The notes beneath the pieces are model-generated. The model worked only from the letters and a program-made list of their open reading frames with translations, searched no databases and was not told where the DNA came from. The translations under genes and the position numbers were made by a program. DNA of 64,000 nt from Nocardioides luti (GTDB lineage Bacteria > Actinomycetota > Actinomycetes > Propionibacteriales > Nocardioidaceae): the NCBI RefSeq assembly GCF_014212315.1, contig NZ_JACKXE010000001.1, positions 1,178,001 through 1,242,000 of the forward strand. The letters run 5' to 3'. Within the stretch, counting starts at the first letter, position 1. Every line of letters begins with the position of its first letter. Shown piece after piece: positions 36,056 through 43,978 of the stretch.

Positions 36056-36727
36056 ATGCGCACCTCGAACACCTCCAAGCGCACGCTGGCCTCCATCGCT
36101 GGTCTCGCGCTCCTCGCCGTCCCGCTCGCCGCCTGCAGCTCCGACAACGGCTCGTCGAACAGCTCCAGCGCGTCGCAGTCGGCCCCCAAGCCCGTCGCCT
36201 CGCTCGACGACCTGAGCAAGGGCAAGACGACCGCCATCAAGCTCGACGCCGGCTTTGTCAACGCCCTGAAGACGCTCAAGCTCACGCCCGGCGTCGTCGG
36301 CACCGCGAAGCTGACCGCCGGCTCGCTGGTCTTCCCGATCACCGGCGGCAACGTCACGATCTTCAAGCCCGGCAAGGTCTCGCCGTACGTCATCGGCCAG
36401 GTCCAGCACGAGGGCTCCGGCCTCTCGCTGACCGCCGGCGGCACCAAGGTCGAGCTGACCAACTTCAACGTCGACCCGGGCGTCTCGCGCGTCTACGGCG
36501 ACGTGACCGTCAACGGCAAGGTCGCCGCGACCAGCGCCTACCTCTTCAAGCTGGACGGCCGCACGCTCAAGCCGCTCTCGATGAAGGGCACCGACGCGGT
36601 GCTCCAGGGCACCAAGGTCGAGATCTCCGACGTGGCCGCGCCGCTCCTGAACCAGACGTTCAAGACCGACGCCGTGAAGCCCGGCCTGCTGGTCGGCATC
36701 GCGACGATCACCGTCGCCACGAAGTGA
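36056..36727 (+). CDS. Uncharacterised lipoprotein
   Basis: A 223-residue exported protein that I do not recognise. The signal ends in LLAVPLAAC (lipobox LAAC) and a Ser/Asn-rich linker (SSDNGSSNSSSASQS) follows. The mature part is Thr/Val/Lys-rich with alternating polar and hydrophobic residues (SLVFPITGGNVTIFKPGKVS, VIGQVQHEGSGLSLT, VYGDVTVNGKVAATSAYLFK), indicating an all-beta fold; no enzyme motif is visible. ATG 36056 is preceded at a distance by AAGGA. A strong hairpin at 36759-36786 follows. It shares a spacer with the divergent M15 peptidase. Confidence 0.77.
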   Translation: MRTSNTSKRTLASIAGLALLAVPLAACSSDNGSSNSSSASQSAPKPVASLDDLSKGKTTAIKLDAGFVNALKTLKLTPGVVGTAKLTAGSLVFPITGGNVTIFKPGKVSPYVIGQVQHEGSGLSLTAGGTKVELTNFNVDPGVSRVYGDVTVNGKVAATSAYLFKLDGRTLKPLSMKGTDAVLQGTKVEISDVAAPLLNQTFKTDAVKPGLLVGIATITVATK

Positions 36728-36758
36728 CCCCCAGACCCCTTCCGTTGGGGTGATGCGG

Positions 36759-36786
36759 ACGCCCGGAGCCTGCTGGCTCCGGGCGT
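36759..36786. terminator. Bidirectional intrinsic-type terminator
   Basis: ACGCCCGGAGCC (36759-36770) and GGCTCCGGGCGT (36775-36786) form a perfect 12-bp stem with a TGCT loop, followed by TCGT on the plus strand. It lies between two convergent genes (36056-36727 and 36795-38759) and can end both transcripts. The long U-tract of E. coli terminators is missing, as is common in high-GC actinobacteria. Confidence 0.78.
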
Positions 36787-36794
36787 TCGTCACG

Positions 36795-38759
36795 TCAGGG
36801 GACGTCGACCAGCGTGCTCAGCGTGCTGGTGTTGCCGCCGTAGTCGACCAGCGCGAGGTCGGCCTGGATGGTCGTGCCGGAGTCGAGCGGCACGAACTCG
36901 TAGGTCAGGTTCGCCACGTCGGCGTAGAGACCGACGTCCGTGGTGGGCTCCCACACCTGCTCGCCGTTCCCCGAGATCGTGAGCACGTCGGGCACGAGGA
37001 TGCCCTCCGGATCGGGCGGCAGCTCGCCGTACCCGCCCGACTCCTCGTCGTAGAGGTAGAGCGTCTCGCTGTCGAACTTCCCGGAGTCGATGTCCAGCAC
37101 CAGCGACAGCAGGGCGTCGCGCGGGTCCTCGCCGTCCGGGTCGGTCGAGGCGTAGTACGTCATCGGGACGTCGAAGAACGCCGTCCCGAGGTCGTCGCTG
37201 AGGTCGAGGTCGACATAGGCGTACGCCGAGTCCTCGCCGTCGGTGATCTGGAGGAACGTCAGGTCGTAGGTGCCGACCGCGTCGGCGCTGGCGCCGTTGT
37301 CGGAGAAGTCCGCGATCTCCTCGCCGAGGTAGGTGATCGAGTCGTCGTCGTTGACCAGCGCGTAGCTGATCGTCGCCTCGGTGATGTTGTCGAGCGAGGC
37401 CGGGTCGAACGTGCCCGTCAGCGTGATGCCGCCGTCGTCGTCGAAGGTGACGTCGGGGCCGGCGGCCGGGTCGGTGAAGGCGGGCAGCTCGGCCTTCGGG
37501 ATCTGGTCGCCCGCCGTGTAGTAGGCGTCGAGGAAGCCGGCCCACGGGCCCGCGCTGGACACGTCCAGGTAGGCGCCGTCCGCGAGGTCCCGCACCGGGG
37601 GCAGGTAGATCGACAGGCCGGTCGCGCCGTCGGTGCCGACGCCGTCGACGTTGTCGAGCACCGCGGCGTCGAGCGCGCTGACGACCGCGTCGGCCTGGTC
37701 GGTCACCGCCGGCGCGGACGCGCCGATCGCCCCGGCCAGCAGGCCGAGGTCGCTGAGGTGCTTGTCCTGGGACTCGTCGGGGCTCTTGCCGAAGGCCAGC
37801 GTCGTGGCCTCGGACTGGCCGACGGCCGGCGCGACGGTGCTGGAGTCCTCGGCCAGCGCGGCGGCGAAGTCGGAGACCGCGTCGTCGACCGCCCCCATCT
37901 TGGTGAGGTCGATCAGCGCGAGCGTGATCTGGTCCTGGGTGCCCTGCTCCTGGGCCTGGCCCTCGAAGCCGTCGATGATCGCGCTGCCGAGCTCGTCGGC
38001 CGTGGCCGCCGGGTCGTCGGCCAGCACCTGCAGCGAGCCGTAGTTCCAGCCGTGCCCGGGCTCGAGCTCCTGCGAGGCGACCAGGCGGTCCGCCAGCGGG
38101 GCGACCGCGCTGGCCACCTCGTAGTTCGCCATCAGGCAGGCGTCGAAGCCGAGCAGGTCGAGCTTGTCGACGCCGGCCTGCTCGAGGCCGCTCGAGATGG
38201 CGTCGGTGAGCTCGGCCAGGTCGAGCACGTCGTAGTCGCTGCCCTCGTCGGGACCGATGCCGGGCCACGAGGCGCCGTGGTCGGAGATGATCAGCGCGTA
38301 GTGGCCGGCCCGGTGCGCCTCGATGCCGTCCGCGATGAACGACGCGAGCAGCTCCGGGTCCGCCGAGTCCACGTCGCCCAGGTCCTCGACGACCTCGGTC
38401 GCCCCCGCGGCGCCGAGGTCGAGCACCCGGCCGCCGACCCAGGCGCCCTGGTCGAGCAGCTCGTCGTCGCCGTACTCCACGGAGCGGTCCATGAACTCGC
38501 GGACCTGCAGGTTGTCGTTGGAGCCGACCGACCCGAGCTCGTTGACGTCCGCGACCATGAACGGCTCGAGGTTCGTGTCGGCCATCGAGTAGTGCAGCAC
38601 CGTCCAGCCGTCACCCTCGCGGCCGGTGTGCTCGGCCGCCGTCGAGCCCTTCGCGTCGGGCTTCTTCTCCTCGGTGTCGCCGCCGCTGCAGGCGGCGGTC
38701 AGGAAGAGGACCGCCGCTGCCGCGGCGACCAGGCGGGGTCGGGTCAGCGTCGAGGTCAT
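36795..38759 (-). CDS. Clostripain-like (C11) cysteine peptidase lipoprotein
   Basis: A 654-residue exported lipoprotein (signal with LFLTAAC lipobox). The N-terminal two thirds is a C11 domain: WTVLHYSMADTNLEPFM near the start, catalytic His in LIISDHGASW and catalytic Cys in LLGFDACLMANYEVAS, the standard clostripain dyad. Domain C11 enzymes cleave after Arg or Lys. The acidic C-terminal third is beta-rich (AYAYVDLDLSDDLG, LYLYDEESGGYGEL) and may bind substrate. TACCGT lies six bases before ATG 38759 (leaderless). Acidic residues are strongly enriched compared with neighbours. Confidence 0.87.
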   Translation of the reverse strand: MTSTLTRPRLVAAAAAVLFLTAACSGGDTEEKKPDAKGSTAAEHTGREGDGWTVLHYSMADTNLEPFMVADVNELGSVGSNDNLQVREFMDRSVEYGDDELLDQGAWVGGRVLDLGAAGATEVVEDLGDVDSADPELLASFIADGIEAHRAGHYALIISDHGASWPGIGPDEGSDYDVLDLAELTDAISSGLEQAGVDKLDLLGFDACLMANYEVASAVAPLADRLVASQELEPGHGWNYGSLQVLADDPAATADELGSAIIDGFEGQAQEQGTQDQITLALIDLTKMGAVDDAVSDFAAALAEDSSTVAPAVGQSEATTLAFGKSPDESQDKHLSDLGLLAGAIGASAPAVTDQADAVVSALDAAVLDNVDGVGTDGATGLSIYLPPVRDLADGAYLDVSSAGPWAGFLDAYYTAGDQIPKAELPAFTDPAAGPDVTFDDDGGITLTGTFDPASLDNITEATISYALVNDDDSITYLGEEIADFSDNGASADAVGTYDLTFLQITDGEDSAYAYVDLDLSDDLGTAFFDVPMTYYASTDPDGEDPRDALLSLVLDIDSGKFDSETLYLYDEESGGYGELPPDPEGILVPDVLTISGNGEQVWEPTTDVGLYADVANLTYEFVPLDSGTTIQADLALVDYGGNTSTLSTLVDVP

Positions 38760-38875
38760 CCTCGGACGGTAGTGACGCTCGCTCCCCCGCGTTCGGCGAA
38801 CGAGGAGGAGCGGGGCGATGGGCTAGGCCGGTCGCTCCTCCTGCCGGTCCGTACTGCCCGGTCACGTCTGCCCGG

Positions 38876-39589
38876 TCACTTCTGGTGGTACTCGTGCTCC
38901 TCGTTCGCGTCGTAGTCGTAGCAGGTGTCACCGGCGATGTCGCTCGGCACGGTGTACTGCTTCAGCACCTTGCACTCCCAGGAGTCCTGGGTGCCCGCGA
39001 TCTCCTTCCAGCTGCCGTCGACGACCGCCCACAGGGCCGCATATCCCCCGCACTCGTTGACGCCGCCGACCGCGTAGCCGTCGGTGCGCACGGCATCCAC
39101 CGTGATGCCCTTCGCGGCGGCGTCGCAGCTCTCGCTGTCGGTGATCTTCTCGGCGGTGTCGCCGACGAAGCGCTTGAACGCCGCCGGCGCGCCGGTCAGC
39201 CGCCGCGCCTGGGCCCGGGTGTGCACGGTGACGCCGGGCGACTCGCCCCCGGCGTACGAGATCAGGCGGGGCTTCTCCGCCGGCGCGGCCGTCGGGGTCG
39301 GGGCGGGCGGCGCCGACGCGGACGGGCTCGCCTCGGACGTGGCGGCCGAGGGGCTGGGTGACGGGCTGGGTGACGTGCTGCTGGTGGCCGAGGAGGCGCT
39401 GGGCGACGCGCCGTCCGTGGCCGCCGACGGGCTGGGCGACGGGCTGCTCGACGCGGCCGAGGTGGCGTCGGTCGGGTCCTGGGCCGGCGCGGCGGCGTTG
39501 CTGCCGCTGCTGCAGGCGGCGAGGGCGGCGAGCGCGGTGGCGCCGACGGCGAGGCGGAGGGTCGGGTGCGTGGTTCCGAGAGTGGTCAT
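38876..39589 (-). CDS. Lipoprotein with Ser/Pro/Ala-rich repeats
   Basis: A 237-residue exported lipoprotein of unknown function. The signal ends in ALAALAAC. Residues about 30-95 are low complexity, with SPSPSPSAATDGASPSAS-like units repeated twice, probably a wall-spanning spacer. The C-terminal domain (about 105-237) has six cysteines (ESCDAAA, NECGGY, WECKV, DTCYDYD and others), suggesting disulfides. ATG 39589 is taken because it opens the signal peptide; an in-frame upstream start would precede the signal with Arg-rich sequence. Confidence 0.74.
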   Translation of the reverse strand: MTTLGTTHPTLRLAVGATALAALAACSSGSNAAAPAQDPTDATSAASSSPSPSPSAATDGASPSASSATSSTSPSPSPSPSAATSEASPSASAPPAPTPTAAPAEKPRLISYAGGESPGVTVHTRAQARRLTGAPAAFKRFVGDTAEKITDSESCDAAAKGITVDAVRTDGYAVGGVNECGGYAALWAVVDGSWKEIAGTQDSWECKVLKQYTVPSDIAGDTCYDYDANEEHEYHQK

Positions 39590-39696
39590 GCCCCAGAAGA
39601 CGCAGGCGGGGCGGGGTTTGTTGCGGGTGGGGCGCGACTCGCTGTCCGGCCGTGTCACGATCGTGCCCGGACGCAGCACGGCCCGACAGGAGGGCG

Positions 39697-40314
39697 ATGA
39701 CCCGCTGGCGCAACACCACCCACGACTGGGCGGCCGTCACGGACGTCGAGCACCTCGCGACCATCCGCGAGCGAGCTGATCACTACGCGCCCGGCGGCGC
39801 CCTGCATCTCGTCCTGGAGGTGGTGGCGTACGCCGCCGACGAGGCGGCCGACGCCGGCGCCGGGCGCTGCCGGGTCGCACTGCAGTCCGACGGATCGGTG
39901 TGCGTCAGCGACGACGGTCGCGGCACGGACACCCGACGCTCCGAGGCGGGCGTGACGATCAAGAAGCCGGTGATGTCGACGCGGGACCTCCGGTTCTTCG
40001 ACGCCCCGTCGCCGCCCGACCTGGCCGACGGTCACCCACGTCGAGGGATCTCGGTCGTGGCCGCCCTCAGCACGTGGCTGGTCCACACGAACCGCCGGCG
40101 CGACGGGTCGTGGACCCAGCGCTACGAGCGGGGCGTCCCCGTCACCGACCTCGTGCCCGTCGAGGACGACGGCAGCACCGGCACCACGGTCGAGTTCCTG
40201 CCGGACCTCGCCGTTCTGATCTCCGACCCGGCGCTGCGCGAGCGGCTCGAGGTGCTGGCGTGGCCTCCTCCGCTCGTAGTGGACGTCACCGGCGACGGGC
40301 CTCTCGCCACGTAG
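39697..40314 (+). CDS. Orphan GyrB-like GHKL ATPase-domain protein
   Basis: A 205-residue protein resembling only the N-terminal ATPase domain of DNA gyrase B: LHLVLEVVAYAADEA (36-50) aligns with the gyrase helix carrying the catalytic Glu (here Glu41), VCVSDDGRGTDT (68-79) with the ATP-binding DDGRG loop, and RGISVVAALSTWLVHTNRRR with the gyrase G-loop and following strand. The Mg-binding Asn of the first motif is replaced by Tyr45, and the Gly-rich GLHGVG loop is mostly lost. No transducer, TOPRIM or DNA-gate domain follows. Start ATG 39697 has AGGAGG. It is probably a decayed or repurposed gyrase paralogue; ATP binding is uncertain. Confidence 0.77.
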   Translation: MTRWRNTTHDWAAVTDVEHLATIRERADHYAPGGALHLVLEVVAYAADEAADAGAGRCRVALQSDGSVCVSDDGRGTDTRRSEAGVTIKKPVMSTRDLRFFDAPSPPDLADGHPRRGISVVAALSTWLVHTNRRRDGSWTQRYERGVPVTDLVPVEDDGSTGTTVEFLPDLAVLISDPALRERLEVLAWPPPLVVDVTGDGPLAT

Positions 40315-40335
40315 GACACTCCCCCGGACGCACGA

Positions 40336-40364
40336 CAGCCGCCCCGACGAGGTCGGGGCGGCTG
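40336..40364. terminator. Bidirectional terminator between GyrB-like gene and tmRNA
   Basis: CAGCCGCCCCGAC (40336-40348) and GTCGGGGCGGCTG (40352-40364) form a perfect 13-bp stem with a GAG loop. It lies 21 bases after the plus-strand GyrB-like gene and 20 bases after the 3' end of the minus-strand tmRNA, so it can terminate both transcripts. Confidence 0.72.
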
Positions 40365-40384
40365 GCGTTCAAGAGGTGATCGTG

Positions 40385-40755
40385 TGGTGGAGCTGGCGGG
40401 AATCGAACCCGCGTCCTCGAGCGTCGAACCAGGTCTTCTCCGGGTGCAGTTCGCGATGTCGCTTTTCTCGGCCCCGGAGCTCGCACGAACACGTCTCCGA
40501 CAGGCCCAGTCAGGAAAAAGTCCCGCTCAACCCTCCTGACAGGAGTTGAACAGCAAGTCTCCTAGATGACGCCAGGGTCCGGGACGGAGACGGATGCCCG
40601 GTCTGACGCTTCGATCACTGCTCAGGCAGCGAGAGCGAAGGAACTGCGCTTAGCGTTGGCAGTTATAGGTTTCCAGCGATCGTTTACGAGATGACGCTGG
40701 CTTCTCGACCCGCTTCTCCTGGAACTAACGTCCCAAGTCGAAACCGATCAGCCCC
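40385..40755 (-). ncRNA. ssrA: Transfer-messenger RNA (tmRNA)
   Basis: A 371-base tmRNA that rescues stalled ribosomes together with SmpB. The 5' end GGGGCUG pairs with CAGCUCC at the 3' end, followed by encoded ACCA; the T-arm GCGGGUUCGAUUCCCGC is intact. The tag reading frame (complement of 40622-40660) encodes ANAKRSSFALAA and a UGA stop; the ALAA end is the degradation signal. TAGACT (complement of 40792-40797) is a candidate -10, which would give a short 5' leader removed by RNase P. smpB lies 3.2 kb upstream on the same strand. Confidence 0.97.
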
Positions 40756-40864
40756 TCTTGAGTTGTCAACGACGGTTGCCCGCCGCTCATCAGTCTACGC
40801 GTACGGCGGTGGTGGGCTCGACCGCCTTTCGCAGGGACCGACCGAGATCGCAGTTCGCGGCCGC

Positions 40865-40893
40865 TTGTCATCGAACATGTGTTCGGTTATCAT
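40865..40893 (+). promoter_or_regulatory. LexA-controlled (SOS) promoter of DUF222-HNH gene
   Basis: TTGTCA (-35, 40865-40870) and TATCAT (-10, 40888-40893) are spaced by 17 bases, and the start codon follows five bases after the -10. The spacer holds TCGAACATGTGTTCGG (40871-40886), which matches the actinobacterial LexA box TCGAAC-N4-GTTCGA at all but the final base. Repression by LexA and release on DNA damage are predicted. M. tuberculosis 13E12-repeat genes, of the same DUF222 family, are also known to carry SOS boxes. Confidence 0.72.
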
Positions 40894-40898
40894 GTGGT

Positions 40899-42392
40899 AT
40901 GGCCATCGATCTCGTCACCGAGCTCGACCCCGGGCAGACGTTGCGGGGTCTGGAGCTGATGGTGGTGCGCCGCCGGGCGGTCGAGGTCGACGAGCTGATG
41001 CTGGTGGCGCGGTGGTGCGAGCTGCAGTCCACCGACCCGCGTGACGACCCGCGGCCGCACCCGGAGCGGCCGTTGCCGCCCGGCTCGGACCGGCTGGTCC
41101 GGTTGGGTGGGGTCGGGACACCCTCGGTGCGGGAGCTGACCCTGGCCGAGCTGGGGATCGCCCGGGGTGTGCACGTGTTGTCCGCCCGTGCGGTCGCGGC
41201 CGACGTGCTGGACCTGCGGTTCCGGCTCCCTCGGGTATGGGAGGTGTTCCTCGGCGGTGGGTGTGACGCGTGGGTGGCCCGGAAGGTCGCATCGATGTCC
41301 CGAAAGCTGTCGCCCGAGGGTGCGGCGTTGGTGGATGCCGCGATCGCACCGGTGATCGGGTCCGAAGCGCCCGGCCGGGTGCTGACGATCGCGGAGGCCA
41401 AGGTCGTCGAGGCCGACGTCGCCGCCCACGAGGAAGCCGTCACCGCGGAGAAGCGCCGTCGGTACGTCTCCCTGACCCGCACCGACGAGCACGGCCTGCG
41501 GACCGTGATCGCCCGCATCGGGGCCGGGGACGCCGCCTACGTCGACGCCGTCGTGACCCGGGTCGCCGACATCCTCGCCACCCGCCCCGAGCACACCGAC
41601 ACCACCCGCGACGTCCTCCGCGCACTCGCGTTCGGGTGGCTCGCCCGCCCCGCCGAGCTGCTCACCCTCCTCCTCGAGCACACCGACGCCCCCGCCGAAG
41701 ATCCAGCCGAGCCAGAGGAGCCCGCAGATCCCGAAGAGGACCCGGGAGTGCCGGCGCGGGCGCTGGCGTTCCCTGCGGACCTCCTGCCTGCCCTGCGGGC
41801 CGTGGACCCGAAGCAGCTCCGCCCGAAGACGGTGCTCTACGTCCACCTCCACGAGGCCGCCCTCACCGGCACCCCCGCCGTGGCCCGGGTCGAGGGCATC
41901 GGCCCCCACACCCTGACCCAGGTCAAGGACCTCCTCACCGACACGGACGTGGTCGTGAAGCCCGTCATCGACCTGACCGACCGGGTCAGCGTCAACTGCT
42001 ACGAGCACCCCACCCGGATCGCGGAACGCGTCCACCTCGAGCAGCCCGGGGACACCTTCCCCCACGCCCGGACCATCAGCCGGAACCTCGACCTCGACCA
42101 CCGCCGCGCCTACCGAGCCCAAGGACCACCCGGCCAGACCGGGCTCGACACCTCACAACCCCTCGGCCGCACCGCCCACCGGGCCAAGACCCACCTCGGC
42201 TACCAGGTCACCCCCGTCCCCGGCGGCGGCACCCTGTGGCGCACGCCGCACGGACTCGTCCGAGTCACCGACCGGCGGGGCACCCACTGGATCACGGCGT
42301 CGGACGCCGCCGCACTCACTGGACCCGACCCGCTGCAGCGCGTCCTCGTGCAGCTGATGATCGAGCACCGGGTGCGTCCGCTCCCCCACTGA
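40899..42392 (+). CDS. DUF222/13E12-type protein with HNH endonuclease domain
   Basis: A 497-residue protein. The N-terminal DUF222 region (about 1-230) includes GQTLRGLELMVVRRRAVEVDE and WEVFLGGGCDAWVARKVASM. An acidic linker (near 265-285, rich in Glu, Asp and Pro) leads to the C-terminal HNH module: NLDLDHRRAYR, then LGRTAHRAKTHLGYQV, which gives the two metal-side histidines but no zinc cysteines and no clear central Asn. The start is ATG 40899, leaderless and under an SOS promoter. The family is widespread and often multi-copy in actinobacteria. No partner gene is adjacent; the true function is unknown. Confidence 0.9.
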   Translation: MAIDLVTELDPGQTLRGLELMVVRRRAVEVDELMLVARWCELQSTDPRDDPRPHPERPLPPGSDRLVRLGGVGTPSVRELTLAELGIARGVHVLSARAVAADVLDLRFRLPRVWEVFLGGGCDAWVARKVASMSRKLSPEGAALVDAAIAPVIGSEAPGRVLTIAEAKVVEADVAAHEEAVTAEKRRRYVSLTRTDEHGLRTVIARIGAGDAAYVDAVVTRVADILATRPEHTDTTRDVLRALAFGWLARPAELLTLLLEHTDAPAEDPAEPEEPADPEEDPGVPARALAFPADLLPALRAVDPKQLRPKTVLYVHLHEAALTGTPAVARVEGIGPHTLTQVKDLLTDTDVVVKPVIDLTDRVSVNCYEHPTRIAERVHLEQPGDTFPHARTISRNLDLDHRRAYRAQGPPGQTGLDTSQPLGRTAHRAKTHLGYQVTPVPGGGTLWRTPHGLVRVTDRRGTHWITASDAAALTGPDPLQRVLVQLMIEHRVRPLPH

Positions 42393-42422
42393 GTCGCGCG
42401 ACCCCGGCCCTCGGGCTCCGGG

Positions 42423-43061
42423 CTAGGCCGTCGCCCACGCCCGCAGCGTCTCGGCACCGGGGCCCGCGAGGTCGCCGAGCCGTGGCGTGCGGCGCATCAG
42501 GGCCAGGCCGAGGGCTGCGCCGGGACCCTCCACGACCGGCCCGTCCCCGTGCGACCAGTCGAGGTCGGTGGCGACGTACCGCAGCGCGGGCGCGGCCCGG
42601 GGCAGGAAGCCGACCCGGGCCCGCCACGACAGCAGGAAGTCGAGCGTGGGCCGCCAGCGCTCGGCGGGACGGTGGTCGGTGAGACCGAGCGGGATGACGA
42701 TGTCCTGCACGTGCACGAGCGCGTCGGTGTAGGGACCGAGCACGCCCACGACCGGCGGCGCGGTGCGCGCGGCGGCGTGCTCACGGAGCAGGGCCACCAG
42801 CGTCTCCGGCGGGTGCACGGCGCGGCGCGAGGCCATCTCCACCGACACCCGGTCGAGGTCGGCGCGCGTGCGGACCAGGGTCGTGACCATCTCCCGGGTC
42901 GAGAACGTCGCCGGCGTGAGCAGGTGGGCCGCCATGCCCTGCACGTCCCACGCGGGGCACAGGGTCTGCACCCGCCACTGGGCCGGGGTCAGCCCCTCGA
43001 GCAGGTCGGCGATCCCCCGCCGCTCCTCGGCCAGGGCCTCCCACAGGTCCACGGCGCTCAC
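42423..43061 (-). CDS. TIGR03083 / maleylpyruvate-isomerase-like protein
   Basis: A 212-residue protein of the DinB-like, mycothiol-dependent maleylpyruvate isomerase superfamily. The N-terminal LWEALAEERRGIADLLEGLT, then WRVQTLCPAWDVQGMAAHLL, has the W-x-x-x-x-x-C-P-x-W-x-V-x-x-x-x-x-H pattern, with His as a metal ligand; a second His lies in ALVHVQDIVIPLG. GTG 43061 overlaps the amidohydrolase stop (GTGA). It probably uses mycothiol, or is a metal-dependent enzyme of unknown substrate, working with the amidohydrolase. Confidence 0.83.
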   Translation of the reverse strand: MSAVDLWEALAEERRGIADLLEGLTPAQWRVQTLCPAWDVQGMAAHLLTPATFSTREMVTTLVRTRADLDRVSVEMASRRAVHPPETLVALLREHAAARTAPPVVGVLGPYTDALVHVQDIVIPLGLTDHRPAERWRPTLDFLLSWRARVGFLPRAAPALRYVATDLDWSHGDGPVVEGPGAALGLALMRRTPRLGDLAGPGAETLRAWATA

Positions 43062-43972
43062 GCCCGCTCGGCACCGAACAGCGCGACGCCGTTGTGCCAG
43101 CACACGTCGCGCAGCCAGTCGTCGCCGAGGCCCAGCCGCTCGAGGCCCTCGAGCTGGTGGGCGTAGGGGTACGGGATCGTCGGGAAGTCGGTGCCGAGCA
43201 GCACCTTCGGCTGCAGGTCGAGCAGGCGCGGGACCAGGTCGGGCGGGTACGGCGCGGCCTCGTCGAAGAAGTCGGTGAACATCATCGTGGTGTCCAGCCG
43301 GACGCGTTCGTACGTCGCGGCGAGCTCGTGGAACTCGGCGTACTCCGGCGCCCCCATGTGCGCGACCACGACGGCCAGCCGCGGGAAGCGGGCGAGCACG
43401 TGGCGCAGCGGGTCGGGGCCGGTGAACTCGTTGCCGACCGGCCCGGAGCCGGCGTGGATCACGATCGGCGTGCCCGCGTCCTCGAGGATGCCCCAGACCG
43501 GGTCCAGCAGCGGGTCGTGGAGGTGGAACTCCCCCACCTGCACGTGCACCTTGAAGACCTCGACCCCCGCCGCGACCAGCTCGGCGACGTACGACGGCGC
43601 CTCGGGCTCCGGGTAGAACGTGGCCGACCACAGCGACTCCGGGACGTCGCCCGCGAAGCCACGGGCCCAGTCGTTGAGGTAGCTCGCGATGCCCGGCCGG
43701 TGCGCGTAGGGCAGCGCCGAGAAGCGGCGCACCCCCATCGCGCGGAGCAGCTCGACCCGCTCCTCGTGGCTGCCGCGGTAGCGGATCGGCCACTCCCGGC
43801 CGATCTTCGGGCCGGCGTTGTCGAACTGCTCGTAGACGCGGCGCTGGATGTTCGGCGGCAGGAAGTGCACGTGCGCGTCGAACAGCCCGGGCAGGCCGAG
43901 GCCCTCCCAGAACGCGCGGACCGGCGCGACGTCGGGGTTTCGAGACGGTTGCTGCGCAACCTCCTCAACCAC
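43058..43972 (-). CDS. Amidohydrolase-2 family protein, first codons from a repeat
   Basis: A TIM-barrel metal-dependent hydrolase or decarboxylase. Metal ligands: DAHVHFLP near residue 32-39, VFKVHVQVG, IVIHAGSG, VVAHMGAPE and GTDFPTIPYP. As annotated it has 304 residues and starts at GTG 43972, giving VVEEVAQQPSRN; these codons lie in a copy of an interspersed repeat (43937-43975). No ATG or GTG occurs between the repeat and DAHVHF, so the repeat must supply the start codon unless a CTG is used. It lies downstream of smpB and upstream of the TIGR03083 gene. Confidence 0.88.
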   Translation of the reverse strand: MVEEVAQQPSRNPDVAPVRAFWEGLGLPGLFDAHVHFLPPNIQRRVYEQFDNAGPKIGREWPIRYRGSHEERVELLRAMGVRRFSALPYAHRPGIASYLNDWARGFAGDVPESLWSATFYPEPEAPSYVAELVAAGVEVFKVHVQVGEFHLHDPLLDPVWGILEDAGTPIVIHAGSGPVGNEFTGPDPLRHVLARFPRLAVVVAHMGAPEYAEFHELAATYERVRLDTTMMFTDFFDEAAPYPPDLVPRLLDLQPKVLLGTDFPTIPYPYAHQLEGLERLGLGDDWLRDVCWHNGVALFGAERA

Positions 43973-43975
43973 CGG
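43937..43975. repeat. Interspersed repeat copy downstream of smpB
   Basis: A copy of the motif that starts GTTTCGAGACGGTTGC and ends CTCCTCAACCACCGG. Its core GGTTGC-TGC-GCAACC is a perfect six-base-pair hairpin. The same motif occurs three times upstream of smpB at 44485-44582, where the core reads GGTCGC-TGC-GCGACC. The C-to-T and G-to-A changes are compensatory, so the stem is preserved. It encodes the N-terminal codons of the amidohydrolase on the minus strand. Confidence 0.75.
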
Positions 43976-43978
43976 TGG

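Noticed and set aside
39301..39460. Microsatellite or minisatellite in the plus strand of the lipoprotein gene at 38876-39589
   Set aside because: The repeated GGGCTGGGTGAC-type units are explained by the Ser/Pro/Ala spacer they encode; no perfect long tandem array is present.
40286..40492. Coding ORF in the tmRNA region (68 residues)
   Set aside because: The region folds as tmRNA with acceptor stem, T-arm and tag frame; the ORF is a chance open frame.
34442..42392. Remnant prophage (M15 endolysin-like protein, HNH protein)
   Set aside because: No capsid, portal, terminase, integrase or holin gene occurs; the M15 protein has a signal peptide and Ig-like repeats; the HNH protein is of the DUF222 family.
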